DNA of 46,573 nucleotides, taken from contig FR899689.1 of assembly GCA_000437275.1 (NCBI GenBank), forward strand, positions 1 through 46,573, given 5' to 3'. This document shows, one piece after another, positions 1-7,768 of the stretch (within the stretch, counting starts at the first letter, position 1; each line of letters starts with the position of its first letter). This stretch comes from Clostridium sp. CAG:411. Lineage in GTDB: Bacteria > Bacillota > Clostridia > Lachnospirales > Lachnospiraceae. The translations under genes and the position numbers were made by a program. The notes beneath the pieces are model-generated. The model saw only the letters and a program-made list of their open reading frames with translations, was not told the origin of the DNA and ran no database searches.

Positions 1-18
1 TATTTTCCCCTTTTCTTC

Positions 19-1095
19 CTATCTTTCGCCTGCATTTTTTTCTTGTTTTTTCACTACTACATGCTCTTTTAAATACTTGTACCATTTTTCATAATATACA
101 CCATACATATGACAACCATCCGCAGACAATCCTTCTTTTAAATATCCTTTTTCGTCTGTGAACAATGGATTTACATCTATATAAAATACCTGTTTCCCAT
201 CTGCTGCTTTTGCAAGTTCCACATTTTTATCGTTTATATTGATATTATTATATACATCGCTACTGTCGCTTCTTCCTTTTGAAAAATGCAACATTCCCAT
301 TAAATATATGACTGCATTCGGTTGTGTCTTTTTTATTTCTTCTATCAATGAATCCATACGTTTTCTGAAAATTGCCGTATTTCCATAACCTAAGTCATTC
401 ATTCCCAGCATGATATATACTTTTCCATATTTTTTATTTTGTAATACCTGATTCAAGTTTTCTGCACGATTTGTATTTTTACACAATATAGACTTACCTC
501 GTACCCAGTCATATAACGCATAACCATCCTGACAATAAAAATCAGCCGTATCTTTTAAGTCAAGGTAATCATAAAAAGCAACCATTCTGGAATCACCAAT
601 AAACATAGCATCGTTAAAGTAAGATTTTCCAGTTTTTTTACTATACTTATATTCTGTCGTAAGCGGTGTTTTTCCTCGATCTGAATAATAAGGAGAGTTA
701 ATCTTTACAGGAGTATACTTATCAAACTTAGTAACTCCTATGTCTTCTTTCCTTTCTGTTTTCTTCTTTTCTTCTGTCTGTTTTCCATTTAGCTGCTCTG
801 TCTTTGCTTCATCTATTTTCTCTGCTTCATCTTTCTTTTCCAAAGTGGTTGGTTCTGTTTGCTGATTTTCCTCCGCATTTCCCCCCATTCCCACTGGATC
901 GCTTGTATTTTCTTCTGCAAATGCATCCTGCCATAAAGGTGAAGTAAGTTTCTTTTCTATATAAGCAAATGTCAGCCCATTTTCTCCTACAGTTTTTCCT
1001 AATGCAAATGCCCCTACTATTATTGTAACCATACATGCCCAAAATATGTCTGGTGCTTGTTTTCTCCATTTATTTTGTCTGCTATCTTTCATCAT
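19..1095 (-). CDS. SGNH/GDSL-family esterase or acetyltransferase, membrane-anchored
   Basis: Extracytoplasmic SGNH hydrolase-fold protein of about 358 residues. An N-terminal basic stretch is followed by one membrane segment (about residues 13-35), then a Lys/Glu/Thr-rich low-complexity linker, then the catalytic domain. That domain shows the block I motif FIGDSRM (Ser nucleophile), the block III motif GMND, and a C-terminal DGCH providing Asp and His, so the triad is intact. The start at 1095 (ATG ATG) has AGGAG six bases upstream; an in-frame ATG at 1128 gives 11 extra residues but a poorly spaced ribosome site. It lies downstream of an MBOAT gene, a pairing known for moving acyl groups across the membrane onto extracellular glycans. 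The acceptor (peptidoglycan, teichoic acid or capsule) cannot be read from the sequence. Confidence 0.8.
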   Translation of the reverse strand: MMKDSRQNKWRKQAPDIFWACMVTIIVGAFALGKTVGENGLTFAYIEKKLTSPLWQDAFAEENTSDPVGMGGNAEENQQTEPTTLEKKDEAEKIDEAKTEQLNGKQTEEKKKTERKEDIGVTKFDKYTPVKINSPYYSDRGKTPLTTEYKYSKKTGKSYFNDAMFIGDSRMVAFYDYLDLKDTADFYCQDGYALYDWVRGKSILCKNTNRAENLNQVLQNKKYGKVYIMLGMNDLGYGNTAIFRKRMDSLIEEIKKTQPNAVIYLMGMLHFSKGRSDSSDVYNNININDKNVELAKAADGKQVFYIDVNPLFTDEKGYLKEGLSADGCHMYGVYYEKWYKYLKEHVVVKKQEKNAGER

Positions 1096-1163
1096 TTTTC
1101 TCTCCTCGTTCTTTTTATTATTATGCATTCTTCCTGCACTTTCTAATTGCTACTACCTTTTTA

Positions 1164-1192
1164 TATATACTTTCTGATTCTTTACTAGGCAA
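1164..1192 (-). promoter_or_regulatory. Candidate sigma-A-type promoter for the SGNH gene
   Basis: On the minus strand, TTGCCT (1187-1192) and TATATA (1164-1169) are separated by exactly 17 bases, about 70 bases before the SGNH start. The -35 is imperfect. A TGAAAC hexamer, typical of ECF -35 elements, lies just upstream at 1198-1203 without a clear -10. Confidence 0.35.
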
Positions 1193-1212
1193 TTCCCGTT
1201 TCATGCTTATAT

Positions 1213-2592
1213 TTAGAACTGTAAATATAAAAACGGATTACTTCCCGACTGCATCAATTGATATACGGAATAAAAGAAAATACAAAGAATAACCAATGTA
1301 CTAATTGGTTTATTTTCTATTTTTTGAAAGCATTTTTGAGGCAATGGGGTTGAAAATAAAATACAAATCAACAACAAAATCCAATATTGTTTCAGATAAA
1401 ATATAAATTTATCTGGTCCTAAATAGAGTGTAGCTCCTGCTTTTCCAAACATACAGCCTATATATTGAAGCAATGCTTGCAAATTAGTATTCGCAAAAAG
1501 CATCCATGATATTGGTAACAATACAATAACCCATATATGTCCTAACGGTTTGTATGTTTCAAAAAGTTTTCCAATTACTATTTTTTCCAATCCGATGCAA
1601 ATTCCAAATAATAATCCCCACAAAACAAAATTCCAGCTTGCTCCATGCCAAATTCCAGTTAAACTCCACACAACAAATATATTGAATACGGTACGAAGCT
1701 TTCCCTTTCGATTTCCTCCCAGTGGAATGTAAATATACTTTGTAAACCATTTTCCCAATGTGATATGCCATCTTCTCCAAAAGTCTGATATACTTGAGGC
1801 ACAATACGGATATCGAAAGTTTTCTGGAAAGTGAAATCCTAACATTTTTCCTATCCCAATTGCCATCAATGAGTATCCAGCAAAGTCAAAGTAAATTTGA
1901 AAAGAATATGCAATTGCACCTAACCAGGCAATTGGCGCCCAAATTCCTATCGTTCCTGCCATTTGAATAGAATTCCATAAAGTCTCTATTTTATTCGAAA
2001 GTAATACCTTCATTCCCAACCCCATTACAAACATACGAAATCCTTGATTCATAGATGCCATAGATATATTTCTACACTTTAATTCCTGACGCATATCTGG
2101 ATAGGAAAATATAGGTCCTGACAATATATGTGGAAACATTGTTATAAACATAGCATACTCCAAAAATGAAATTTTCTTCCCATTCTCCTCTTTATAACAA
2201 TCAATCAATATAGATATATTTTGAAACGTATAAAAACTAATTCCCAAAGGCAAGGCTACCTGCAATACCGGCAACAGATTATGATGCAACATAGTATTTA
2301 TATTTGTTACACCAAAATTCCAATACTTAAATACAAACAACGTTGCCACATCAAACACAATTGTTACAATCAATGCTTTTTTTGATTTTTCCTTATGCAC
2401 AAAAATTAATCCCAGATAGTTAAATACCAATGATATTATTAACAACCAGAGATATTTTGAATCATTCATCCAATAAAAAAGCAGGCTTCCTGATAAAATA
2501 CACAGATTTCTATATTTTCTAGGACAAATAATATAAATTATCAAAAAAACTGCTAAAAATCGAAAAATAAATATATTATCACTAAAACTCAC
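1213..2592 (-). CDS. MBOAT-family membrane-bound O-acyltransferase (AlgI/DltB-like)
   Basis: Polytopic membrane protein of 459 residues, the usual length for AlgI/DltB-type MBOAT proteins that hand acyl groups to an extracytoplasmic partner. Many hydrophobic segments run through it. The MBOAT signature includes FDFAGYSLMAIGIGKMLGF, FWRRWHITLGKWF and the active-site His in GIWHGASWNF near residue 316. Translation starts at a GTG, with AGAAGG about 8 bases before it. The SGNH gene follows after about 117 bases. In characterised systems of this pair, the MBOAT protein moves acetyl (or D-alanyl) groups across the membrane and the SGNH protein transfers them to the glycan. The ECF sigma/anti-sigma pair just upstream suggests an envelope stress role, which is inference. 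Confidence 0.88.
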   Translation of the reverse strand: MSFSDNIFIFRFLAVFLIIYIICPRKYRNLCILSGSLLFYWMNDSKYLWLLIISLVFNYLGLIFVHKEKSKKALIVTIVFDVATLFVFKYWNFGVTNINTMLHHNLLPVLQVALPLGISFYTFQNISILIDCYKEENGKKISFLEYAMFITMFPHILSGPIFSYPDMRQELKCRNISMASMNQGFRMFVMGLGMKVLLSNKIETLWNSIQMAGTIGIWAPIAWLGAIAYSFQIYFDFAGYSLMAIGIGKMLGFHFPENFRYPYCASSISDFWRRWHITLGKWFTKYIYIPLGGNRKGKLRTVFNIFVVWSLTGIWHGASWNFVLWGLLFGICIGLEKIVIGKLFETYKPLGHIWVIVLLPISWMLFANTNLQALLQYIGCMFGKAGATLYLGPDKFIFYLKQYWILLLICILFSTPLPQKCFQKIENKPISTLVILCIFFYSVYQLMQSGSNPFLYLQF

Positions 2593-2776
2593 AGTTTGTA
2601 CCTTCTCTTTCTTTTTTATTGAAAGCTTCTGCCTTCCACAAACTACACATTTTCACAAAGATTTTTCTCTACAAAATGTACCTTTCCTATAATAGAACAA
2701 AGTAGACAATTCCACATCTGTTTTCTAATTTTTCATTTCTAAAGAACCTGCTTTATAAATACAATTTCCTAGAGAA

Positions 2777-2814
2777 AAACATCTGCCCCTTGATTTCAAA
2801 ATGAGGCAGACATT
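2777..2814 (-). terminator. Rho-independent terminator after the anti-sigma gene
   Basis: An inverted repeat (ATGTCTGCC / GGCAGAtGT on the minus strand) is followed by a run of Ts in the minus-strand transcript. It lies between the anti-sigma gene and the MBOAT gene, so the acyltransferase pair probably has its own promoter. Confidence 0.7.
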
Positions 2815-2869
2815 TTATCACTATAACACAAAGGAAACGATACACCACCTCTGCACTATACTATCTTTC

Positions 2870-3748
2870 TTACTTTAATAATGGCTCGGTTACTGTCGAT
2901 GGTATGTCAAATTCTACACTTCCCATGTACATCGGTGCTACCTTTCCCTGATTAAAACAAATTACCAGTTTTCCTTTATTGTTTATATAAAAAGATGTTG
3001 TATCCTTTATGGAATCAAACTCCCACATTGCAGCTTCCGCATCATCTAACCAGTACTTTACATTCTTATCCTTTTTCATTTCGGTTCTCATTTGCTCTTT
3101 GATATTATCACTAATTACTTTCTTATAATCCGCATCTGCCTTAAACAAATCTTTTAACCGCAAACGTTCTCCTGTTTTCAAGTCAATTGTATAATAGTAA
3201 TCTTTTTCAGAACCACTTCCTGCTGCCTGATAACACATTAGCTTTAAGGTGAAATACTCCTCATTGGATGTTACAACTTCTGTTTTTATTGTCATAGACT
3301 GGTAACCCTTCTTCTCTTTCAATTCCTCCTTAAATTCTGCTACCTGTTTTTTTGTGATTGCATCAATTTCTTCATTAATTTTTTCTGAAGATTTTTCTAG
3401 TTTTTTGTTCTTGCCATTTGTCTTTATTTTTTCTGTCTCTACATCTGCATAATTGCGATCATCCTCATATAAATATTGTCGAAATGTCACTGTATGTACA
3501 ACATCTCCCACTATAGGGATTTGTTCCATCGCAAATGCCACACGTTGAGAAGTATTTGGCAAGATTACAAACGCTGCCATCGCGGCAGTTACAGCTCCCG
3601 CTGTATATTTTACAATATTTCTTCTCCTTTCTTTCCGTTTATCTTTCTTTGCCTGTTCTATTTTTTCTTTCATTGCTTCTACTTGTTCCTTGGACATTTT
3701 TACCTTCATATATTCTTCCTTTATTTTTTTTATTTCTTCATTACCCAT
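2870..3748 (-). CDS. RsiV-like anti-sigma factor (DUF4163/DUF3298 type)
   Basis: Single-pass membrane protein of 292 residues. Residues 1-45 are a highly charged, helical cytoplasmic segment suited to sigma-factor binding. They are followed by a membrane segment around residues 47-65, and then an extracytoplasmic region. The C-terminal half has the features of the DUF3298 fold seen in RsiV, including the RLRLKDLFK segment, the stretch resembling FYINNKGKLVICF, and the ending VEFDIPST. In Bacillus subtilis, RsiV inhibits the ECF factor SigV and binds lysozyme directly, which triggers its proteolysis. The gene follows the sigma gene after 35 bases, with GGAGG before its ATG. Family membership is fairly secure; lysozyme sensing here is inference. 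Confidence 0.8.
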   Translation of the reverse strand: MGNEEIKKIKEEYMKVKMSKEQVEAMKEKIEQAKKDKRKERRRNIVKYTAGAVTAAMAAFVILPNTSQRVAFAMEQIPIVGDVVHTVTFRQYLYEDDRNYADVETEKIKTNGKNKKLEKSSEKINEEIDAITKKQVAEFKEELKEKKGYQSMTIKTEVVTSNEEYFTLKLMCYQAAGSGSEKDYYYTIDLKTGERLRLKDLFKADADYKKVISDNIKEQMRTEMKKDKNVKYWLDDAEAAMWEFDSIKDTTSFYINNKGKLVICFNQGKVAPMYMGSVEFDIPSTVTEPLLK

Positions 3749-3783
3749 TTTGCTTCCTCCATTCTTTGTCGTCCAAAAATTTT

Positions 3784-4278
3784 TTACACTTCTTCCATTT
3801 GCACTCGTAGTTTTCTCAGTCCACGATATAATCTGCTTTTTATAGTGCTCAATTTTTCGTTTTGAATCTGTGCAATTTCTTCCAGTTTCATGTCTTCAAA
3901 ATAGCGCAAACGAATTACTACCTGGTCAGCTAATTCTAATTGATCCATCGCCTCTTTCAAATCAAAATTTTCATATACATCCTGCTTTCCGGTCTCAGGC
4001 ACTTCTTCCATTGATTGGAATTTTACTACTTTGTATTGTTGCTTTATTTCATTCAACATAATACGATAAATCCATGTTGCTGCAAATTCGGGCTTTTTTA
4101 ATTGATCACTATTTAAAATTGCTTTATACGCTCCGTTTTGCACAATATCCGCTGCATCCTCCTCATTTTTTACATGGCTATATGCTAAACGGAAATATTT
4201 ATTATAATTTTCCAGCAATATTTGTTCCACTATCTTTTCATTCTTTTTATTTTTGGACAACAAACCCAACTTTCTCAC
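3784..4278 (-). CDS. ECF-family RNA polymerase sigma factor (SigV-like)
   Basis: Extracytoplasmic-function sigma factor of about 164 residues. Region 2 includes AYSHVKNEEDAADIVQN, the -10-binding helix. A helix around WIYRIMLNEIK follows, and region 4 includes the helix-turn-helix LEEIAQIQNEKLSTIKSRLY. Regions 1 and 3 are absent, as expected for this class. The start is uncertain: GTG at 4278 lacks a spaced ribosome site, whereas TTG at 4269 has GAGGTG about 6 bases upstream. The gene directly precedes the RsiV-like anti-sigma gene, so the product is presumably held at the membrane until a signal releases it. A candidate ECF promoter upstream suggests autoregulation. Confidence 0.88.
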   Translation of the reverse strand: MRKLGLLSKNKKNEKIVEQILLENYNKYFRLAYSHVKNEEDAADIVQNGAYKAILNSDQLKKPEFAATWIYRIMLNEIKQQYKVVKFQSMEEVPETGKQDVYENFDLKEAMDQLELADQVVIRLRYFEDMKLEEIAQIQNEKLSTIKSRLYRGLRKLRVQMEEV

Positions 4279-4344
4279 CTCGTTATACCATTTTTTCTTG
4301 CAAGATTAAAAGCATTTCCGGTACCATCTTTGCTTTCATATTAT

Positions 4345-4373
4345 TAGATAACCTTATGCCTTAAAAAGTTTCA
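4345..4373 (-). promoter_or_regulatory. Candidate ECF (autoregulated) promoter of the sigma/anti-sigma operon
   Basis: On the minus strand, TGAAAC (4368-4373) is followed after 17 bases by TATCTA (4345-4350), about 70 bases before the sigma gene. The TGAAAC -35 matches the known SigV-type -35 consensus. The -10 shares TCTA with the CGTCTA consensus but not its CG. Confidence 0.45.
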
Positions 4374-4511
4374 GCGACAAAAAAAATTTTTGATTTTTTT
4401 AACAAAAAACAAAGCATTCTAAATTCATTTAGCCATAGAATTTTAAAACACTTTGTTCTTCAACTACTTTTATACAGATGCCTTAATGTGGTATCCAAAA
4501 AAATTATCTTT

Positions 4512-6176
4512 TTATACATTGAAAATACTTCCGCCAATAAATTCTCTAGCAATCGAATTTTTAGGAATATCCTCTGTGCTAACTCCGATAAAATAATCCA
4601 AAAACTTCAACAATCGCTTTGCTTCCGTATATTCTGGACAATCTTTTGGTATGCCAAATAAAATTGGTTCGGCATATTGTTTTAACACTGCCAACTCATA
4701 AATCAATGCCGAATTAAACATTACGTCTGCCTCTTCCTGAAATGGGAAAATATATTGTTCTTCTCCCTTTCTTACAGATGGCCACATAGCAATGGTATCC
4801 TTCGCACTGGTTCCTCTTGTTCTTGCATCTCTGACCATTCTTCGAATCAAACGTCCATCTGTGGTCGGTATTCGATTATGCTCATCAATATTTAGCTGTG
4901 TCAACGCACTAATATAGATTTTGAATTTATTTTCCTTCGGAAGGGAATAGGATAATTGGTCATTTAGTCCATGAATCCCCTCAATAACCAATACATCGTC
5001 CTTTCCTAACTGTTTATAATTTCCTTTGTATTCTCTTTGCCCTGTTTTAAAATTATAAGAAGGAAGTTCCACCCGTTTTCCCTTTAATAAATCGGTCATA
5101 TTCTGATTGAACAACTCTACATCCAACGCTTCCAGACATTCATAATTGTAGTTTCCATCTTCATCTCTCGGTGTCTCCCGCCGATTTACAAAGTAATCAT
5201 CTACCGGAATTGGATGTGGTTTCAAACCATGCGCACGAAGCTGTACAGATAACCGATGAGAAAATGTTGTTTTTCCAGATGAGGATGGACCCGCAATCAT
5301 TACAATTTTTTTCTTTTTGTTTTCCGCAATCTGTTGTGCAATTTCTCCCATCTTTTTTTCTTGTAATGCTTCCTGCACTAAGATAAGATTCTGGATGTCA
5401 CCGCTGGCAATTACATCATTTAATGCTCCCACCGTATCTACTTCCATCATCTTTCCCCAATCTTTTGATTCACGTAATGTCTGGAACAATTTTGGACGGT
5501 TTTCCCACTTGGAAACCTTGGTTGGCTCCATCCGTTCAGGAAGTTGTAAGATAAATCCTTCGTCACATAATTCCATAGAAAAATAGGATAACATTCCCGT
5601 ACTTGGAGGCATATAACCATAAAAATAATCCCGGAATCCATCTAAATCATATATATTAGCTTTAGATACTCGACGATATTCAAATAGCTTTTTCTTATCC
5701 ATCATTCCATAGTATTCAAACATATTTTTTGCTTCTTCTGTATTAATGGAATATTTTCGAATTTTGATATCTTGGGCAATTATTTCTCGCATCTCTGTTT
5801 CTATTTTTTTCAATAATTCTTCTGTCACTTGCACATCTCCCTCAATTTCACAGTATCTTCCATTTCCTACTGAAAATTGAACAGAAACCTTGTCAAGTTT
5901 TTTATACGGCAATACAGTATACACTGCTTTCAACATAACAAAAACTAATCCTCTACAATACGTACGATACCCATCCGGATTACTTACCTGAATAAATTCT
6001 ACATTTGCATCTTTTTCTGCTTTTTCGTTTAATTCCTGTAATCTGCCATCCACACTTGCCAATATAATATCACTTGCATATGCATCTTTAAAATCACTAC
6101 TAATTTCTAAATAGGTTGTTCCTTTTTTATATTCCTTTTTTTTCTGATCTACTGTAATACTTATTGTATCCCCCAT
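4512..6176 (-). CDS. Nucleoside (uridine) kinase with ThrRS-like N-terminal domains
   Basis: Cytosolic P-loop kinase of 554 residues. Residues 1-65 look like a TGS-type beta-grasp domain. Residues 66-215 resemble the second additional domain of threonyl-tRNA synthetase, as in YRTYCRGLVFVMLKAV and the MPPSTGM stretch. The C-terminal half is a phosphoribulokinase/uridine kinase domain with Walker A GPSSSGKT at residues 296-303, a substrate-binding VDDYFVNR motif, VLVIEGIHGLN, and the RRMVRDARTRG segment. The expected reaction is ATP-dependent phosphorylation of a nucleoside, probably uridine or cytidine. The synthetase-like front end lacks any aminoacylation core, and its role is unknown. The start has GAGG seven bases upstream. 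The gene stands alone between the sigma operon and nif3. Confidence 0.82.
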   Translation of the reverse strand: MGDTISITVDQKKKEYKKGTTYLEISSDFKDAYASDIILASVDGRLQELNEKAEKDANVEFIQVSNPDGYRTYCRGLVFVMLKAVYTVLPYKKLDKVSVQFSVGNGRYCEIEGDVQVTEELLKKIETEMREIIAQDIKIRKYSINTEEAKNMFEYYGMMDKKKLFEYRRVSKANIYDLDGFRDYFYGYMPPSTGMLSYFSMELCDEGFILQLPERMEPTKVSKWENRPKLFQTLRESKDWGKMMEVDTVGALNDVIASGDIQNLILVQEALQEKKMGEIAQQIAENKKKKIVMIAGPSSSGKTTFSHRLSVQLRAHGLKPHPIPVDDYFVNRRETPRDEDGNYNYECLEALDVELFNQNMTDLLKGKRVELPSYNFKTGQREYKGNYKQLGKDDVLVIEGIHGLNDQLSYSLPKENKFKIYISALTQLNIDEHNRIPTTDGRLIRRMVRDARTRGTSAKDTIAMWPSVRKGEEQYIFPFQEEADVMFNSALIYELAVLKQYAEPILFGIPKDCPEYTEAKRLLKFLDYFIGVSTEDIPKNSIAREFIGGSIFNV

Positions 6177-6270
6177 ACCTCTGCCTCACTTTCTTTTCTG
6201 CGTTAGGACATTCACACTCTTACACACCGTTTAACTATTTTTCATCTATACAAGAAATCATTTTTTTATC

Positions 6271-7056
6271 TTATATTGTGAAAAATGGTGTGTTTTCCTG
6301 GGCTTGGAATATTTCTATCTCTGAATCATATATCTTTTGTAAATACTCAGAAACATAGGAAACCATAAAATGTTCTGTGCCAAAATGCCCCGCATCTATG
6401 ATCTGCAATCCACAATCCAATGCATCAATCGCTGTATGATGGTCAATATCTCCACTAATTAATACCTGTGCCTGTTTTTGGAGTGCATACTTTACCATGC
6501 TTTTTCCAGCACCTGTAGAAATGGCCACTCTTTTTACCTTTTTTTCCACATCACCAGTAACTCTTACCTCACCCAAATCAAAGGCTTCTTTTGTCTGTTC
6601 GGCAAGTTGCCTTACTGTTACTTCTTCCTGCAAAGTACCTACTTTTCCAATTCCCATTGGAGTGCCTTCCTTTTCAGATACCAATTCCAAAATATCTTCA
6701 CTTATTAGATGTATTTTTTCTGCTGCTACATCATTCATCACGCAAACATCACAATTTGTATGCATTGCATAATAGGAAATATCATGCTTGACCAAACGGA
6801 GTATTCTTCTTCCAATGAAATCCTCATCCGTCACCCTTTTCATTGCTGAAAATATCATTGGATGATGCGTAATAATCATATCCACCTTTTTTGCAATCGC
6901 CTGCTCAATTACCGCGTCTGTTGCATCTAATGCCACCATAATTTTTTTTACTTCCCGTTCCCTACTTCCTACTAAAAGTCCTACATTGTCCCAGCTTTCC
7001 GCATAAGCAACGGGTGCCAGTTGTTCCAACTTGTCAATGATTTGTGCTGCTTTCAT
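6271..7056 (-). CDS. Nif3-like dinuclear metal centre hexameric protein
   Basis: 261 residues, the length of the short bacterial NIF3/YqfO-type family that lacks the inserted PII-like domain. The start MKAAQIIDKLEQLAPVAYAE and WDNVGLLVG are typical. Metal-ligand motifs are present: HHPMIFSAMK, HTNCD, SGDIDHHTAID and the C-terminal DAGHFGTEH. The biochemical function of the family is unsettled; a GTP cyclohydrolase I type 2 name is often used without proof. Its start overlaps the end of trmK by 23 bases, so it is translationally coupled and is the last gene of the dnaG-rpoD operon. This linkage is conserved in Firmicutes. Confidence 0.9.
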   Translation of the reverse strand: MKAAQIIDKLEQLAPVAYAESWDNVGLLVGSREREVKKIMVALDATDAVIEQAIAKKVDMIITHHPMIFSAMKRVTDEDFIGRRILRLVKHDISYYAMHTNCDVCVMNDVAAEKIHLISEDILELVSEKEGTPMGIGKVGTLQEEVTVRQLAEQTKEAFDLGEVRVTGDVEKKVKRVAISTGAGKSMVKYALQKQAQVLISGDIDHHTAIDALDCGLQIIDAGHFGTEHFMVSYVSEYLQKIYDSEIEIFQAQENTPFFTI

Positions 7057-7759
7057 AATATGTAAGCGCCTCCTTACAATATGCCATATCTTCTTCTAAC
7101 TCTTTCTGTTTTTTTCGACCTTTTTCAGAAGGGGTCTGCTTTAATTTTTCTATGATTGTTTCTATTTGTCGTTTTTCTTTTTCTAAATAACTCTTTAATA
7201 CGGGATGTCTGTTCACCAACAAATATTCTCCATATAAATTATATATTTCTTTTTTTTGCGAAAGCGGCTCTGTTGTTCTTCTTGCTTTTAACATGACGTA
7301 AAATTTGCCATCCTCTATCAACATATCTTCCTGTATGATCTGAAATCCTAACTGCTCTACAAATACTCTGGTATCCCTTACCTCCGACTGTGGCTGCAAC
7401 ACCAATTCGTCGACCTGCTCAATCACATTCTTTTTCCCAAGCAGTATTTTCTGCATCAAAGGGCCTCCCATGCCAGCAATCAGCACGGTATCCACTTCTC
7501 CAGGATTTAATGCCTCTAACCCATCCGAAAGTCTTGTCTCTATTTGTTCTTTATATCCATATTTTTCAATGTTTGCTGCTGCCCGCTCCAAAGGACCTTT
7601 ATTAATATCCATCGCAATGACCCTATTCGCAATTTGATGCTCCATCATATAGATGGATATATACGCATGGTCGCATCCTACATCTGCAACACGCTTTCCT
7701 TTTGTAACCAACTCTACAACTGCCTGTAATCTCTTTGAAAGTTGCATATTTTTCTCCAT
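7034..7759 (-). CDS. trmK: tRNA (adenine(22)-N(1))-methyltransferase
   Basis: SAM-dependent methyltransferase of 241 residues that modifies A22 in the D-loop of bacterial tRNAs. The N-terminus shows LSKRLQAVVELV and the SAM-binding motif VADVGCDHAYISIY. AGMGGPLMQ and LVLQPQSE correspond to the catalytic NPPY-replacement region of this family. A Lys/Glu-rich coiled-coil tail (from about residue 170) is also typical. The gene lies 9 bases after rpoD and overlaps nif3. ATG at 7759 is used here; a second ATG at 7747, with GGAG six bases upstream, is equally plausible and would remove four residues. Confidence 0.9.
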   Translation of the reverse strand: MEKNMQLSKRLQAVVELVTKGKRVADVGCDHAYISIYMMEHQIANRVIAMDINKGPLERAAANIEKYGYKEQIETRLSDGLEALNPGEVDTVLIAGMGGPLMQKILLGKKNVIEQVDELVLQPQSEVRDTRVFVEQLGFQIIQEDMLIEDGKFYVMLKARRTTEPLSQKKEIYNLYGEYLLVNRHPVLKSYLEKEKRQIETIIEKLKQTPSEKGRKKQKELEEDMAYCKEALTYYESSTNH

Positions 7760-7768
7760 TTTATTATC

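Noticed and set aside
1035..1292. An 85-codon plus-strand frame across the MBOAT-SGNH gap
   Set aside because: Overlaps both minus-strand genes, has no ribosome site and a hydrophobic low-complexity sequence.
2593..2776. ECF-type promoter before the MBOAT gene
   Set aside because: No TGAAAC-like -35 with a correctly spaced -10. Only AT-rich sequence with an unconvincing TATTAT was found.
3476..3865. A 129-codon plus-strand frame rich in Phe, Ser and Leu over the anti-sigma gene
   Set aside because: A shadow of the Lys/Glu-rich minus-strand gene; no start signal and low-complexity composition.
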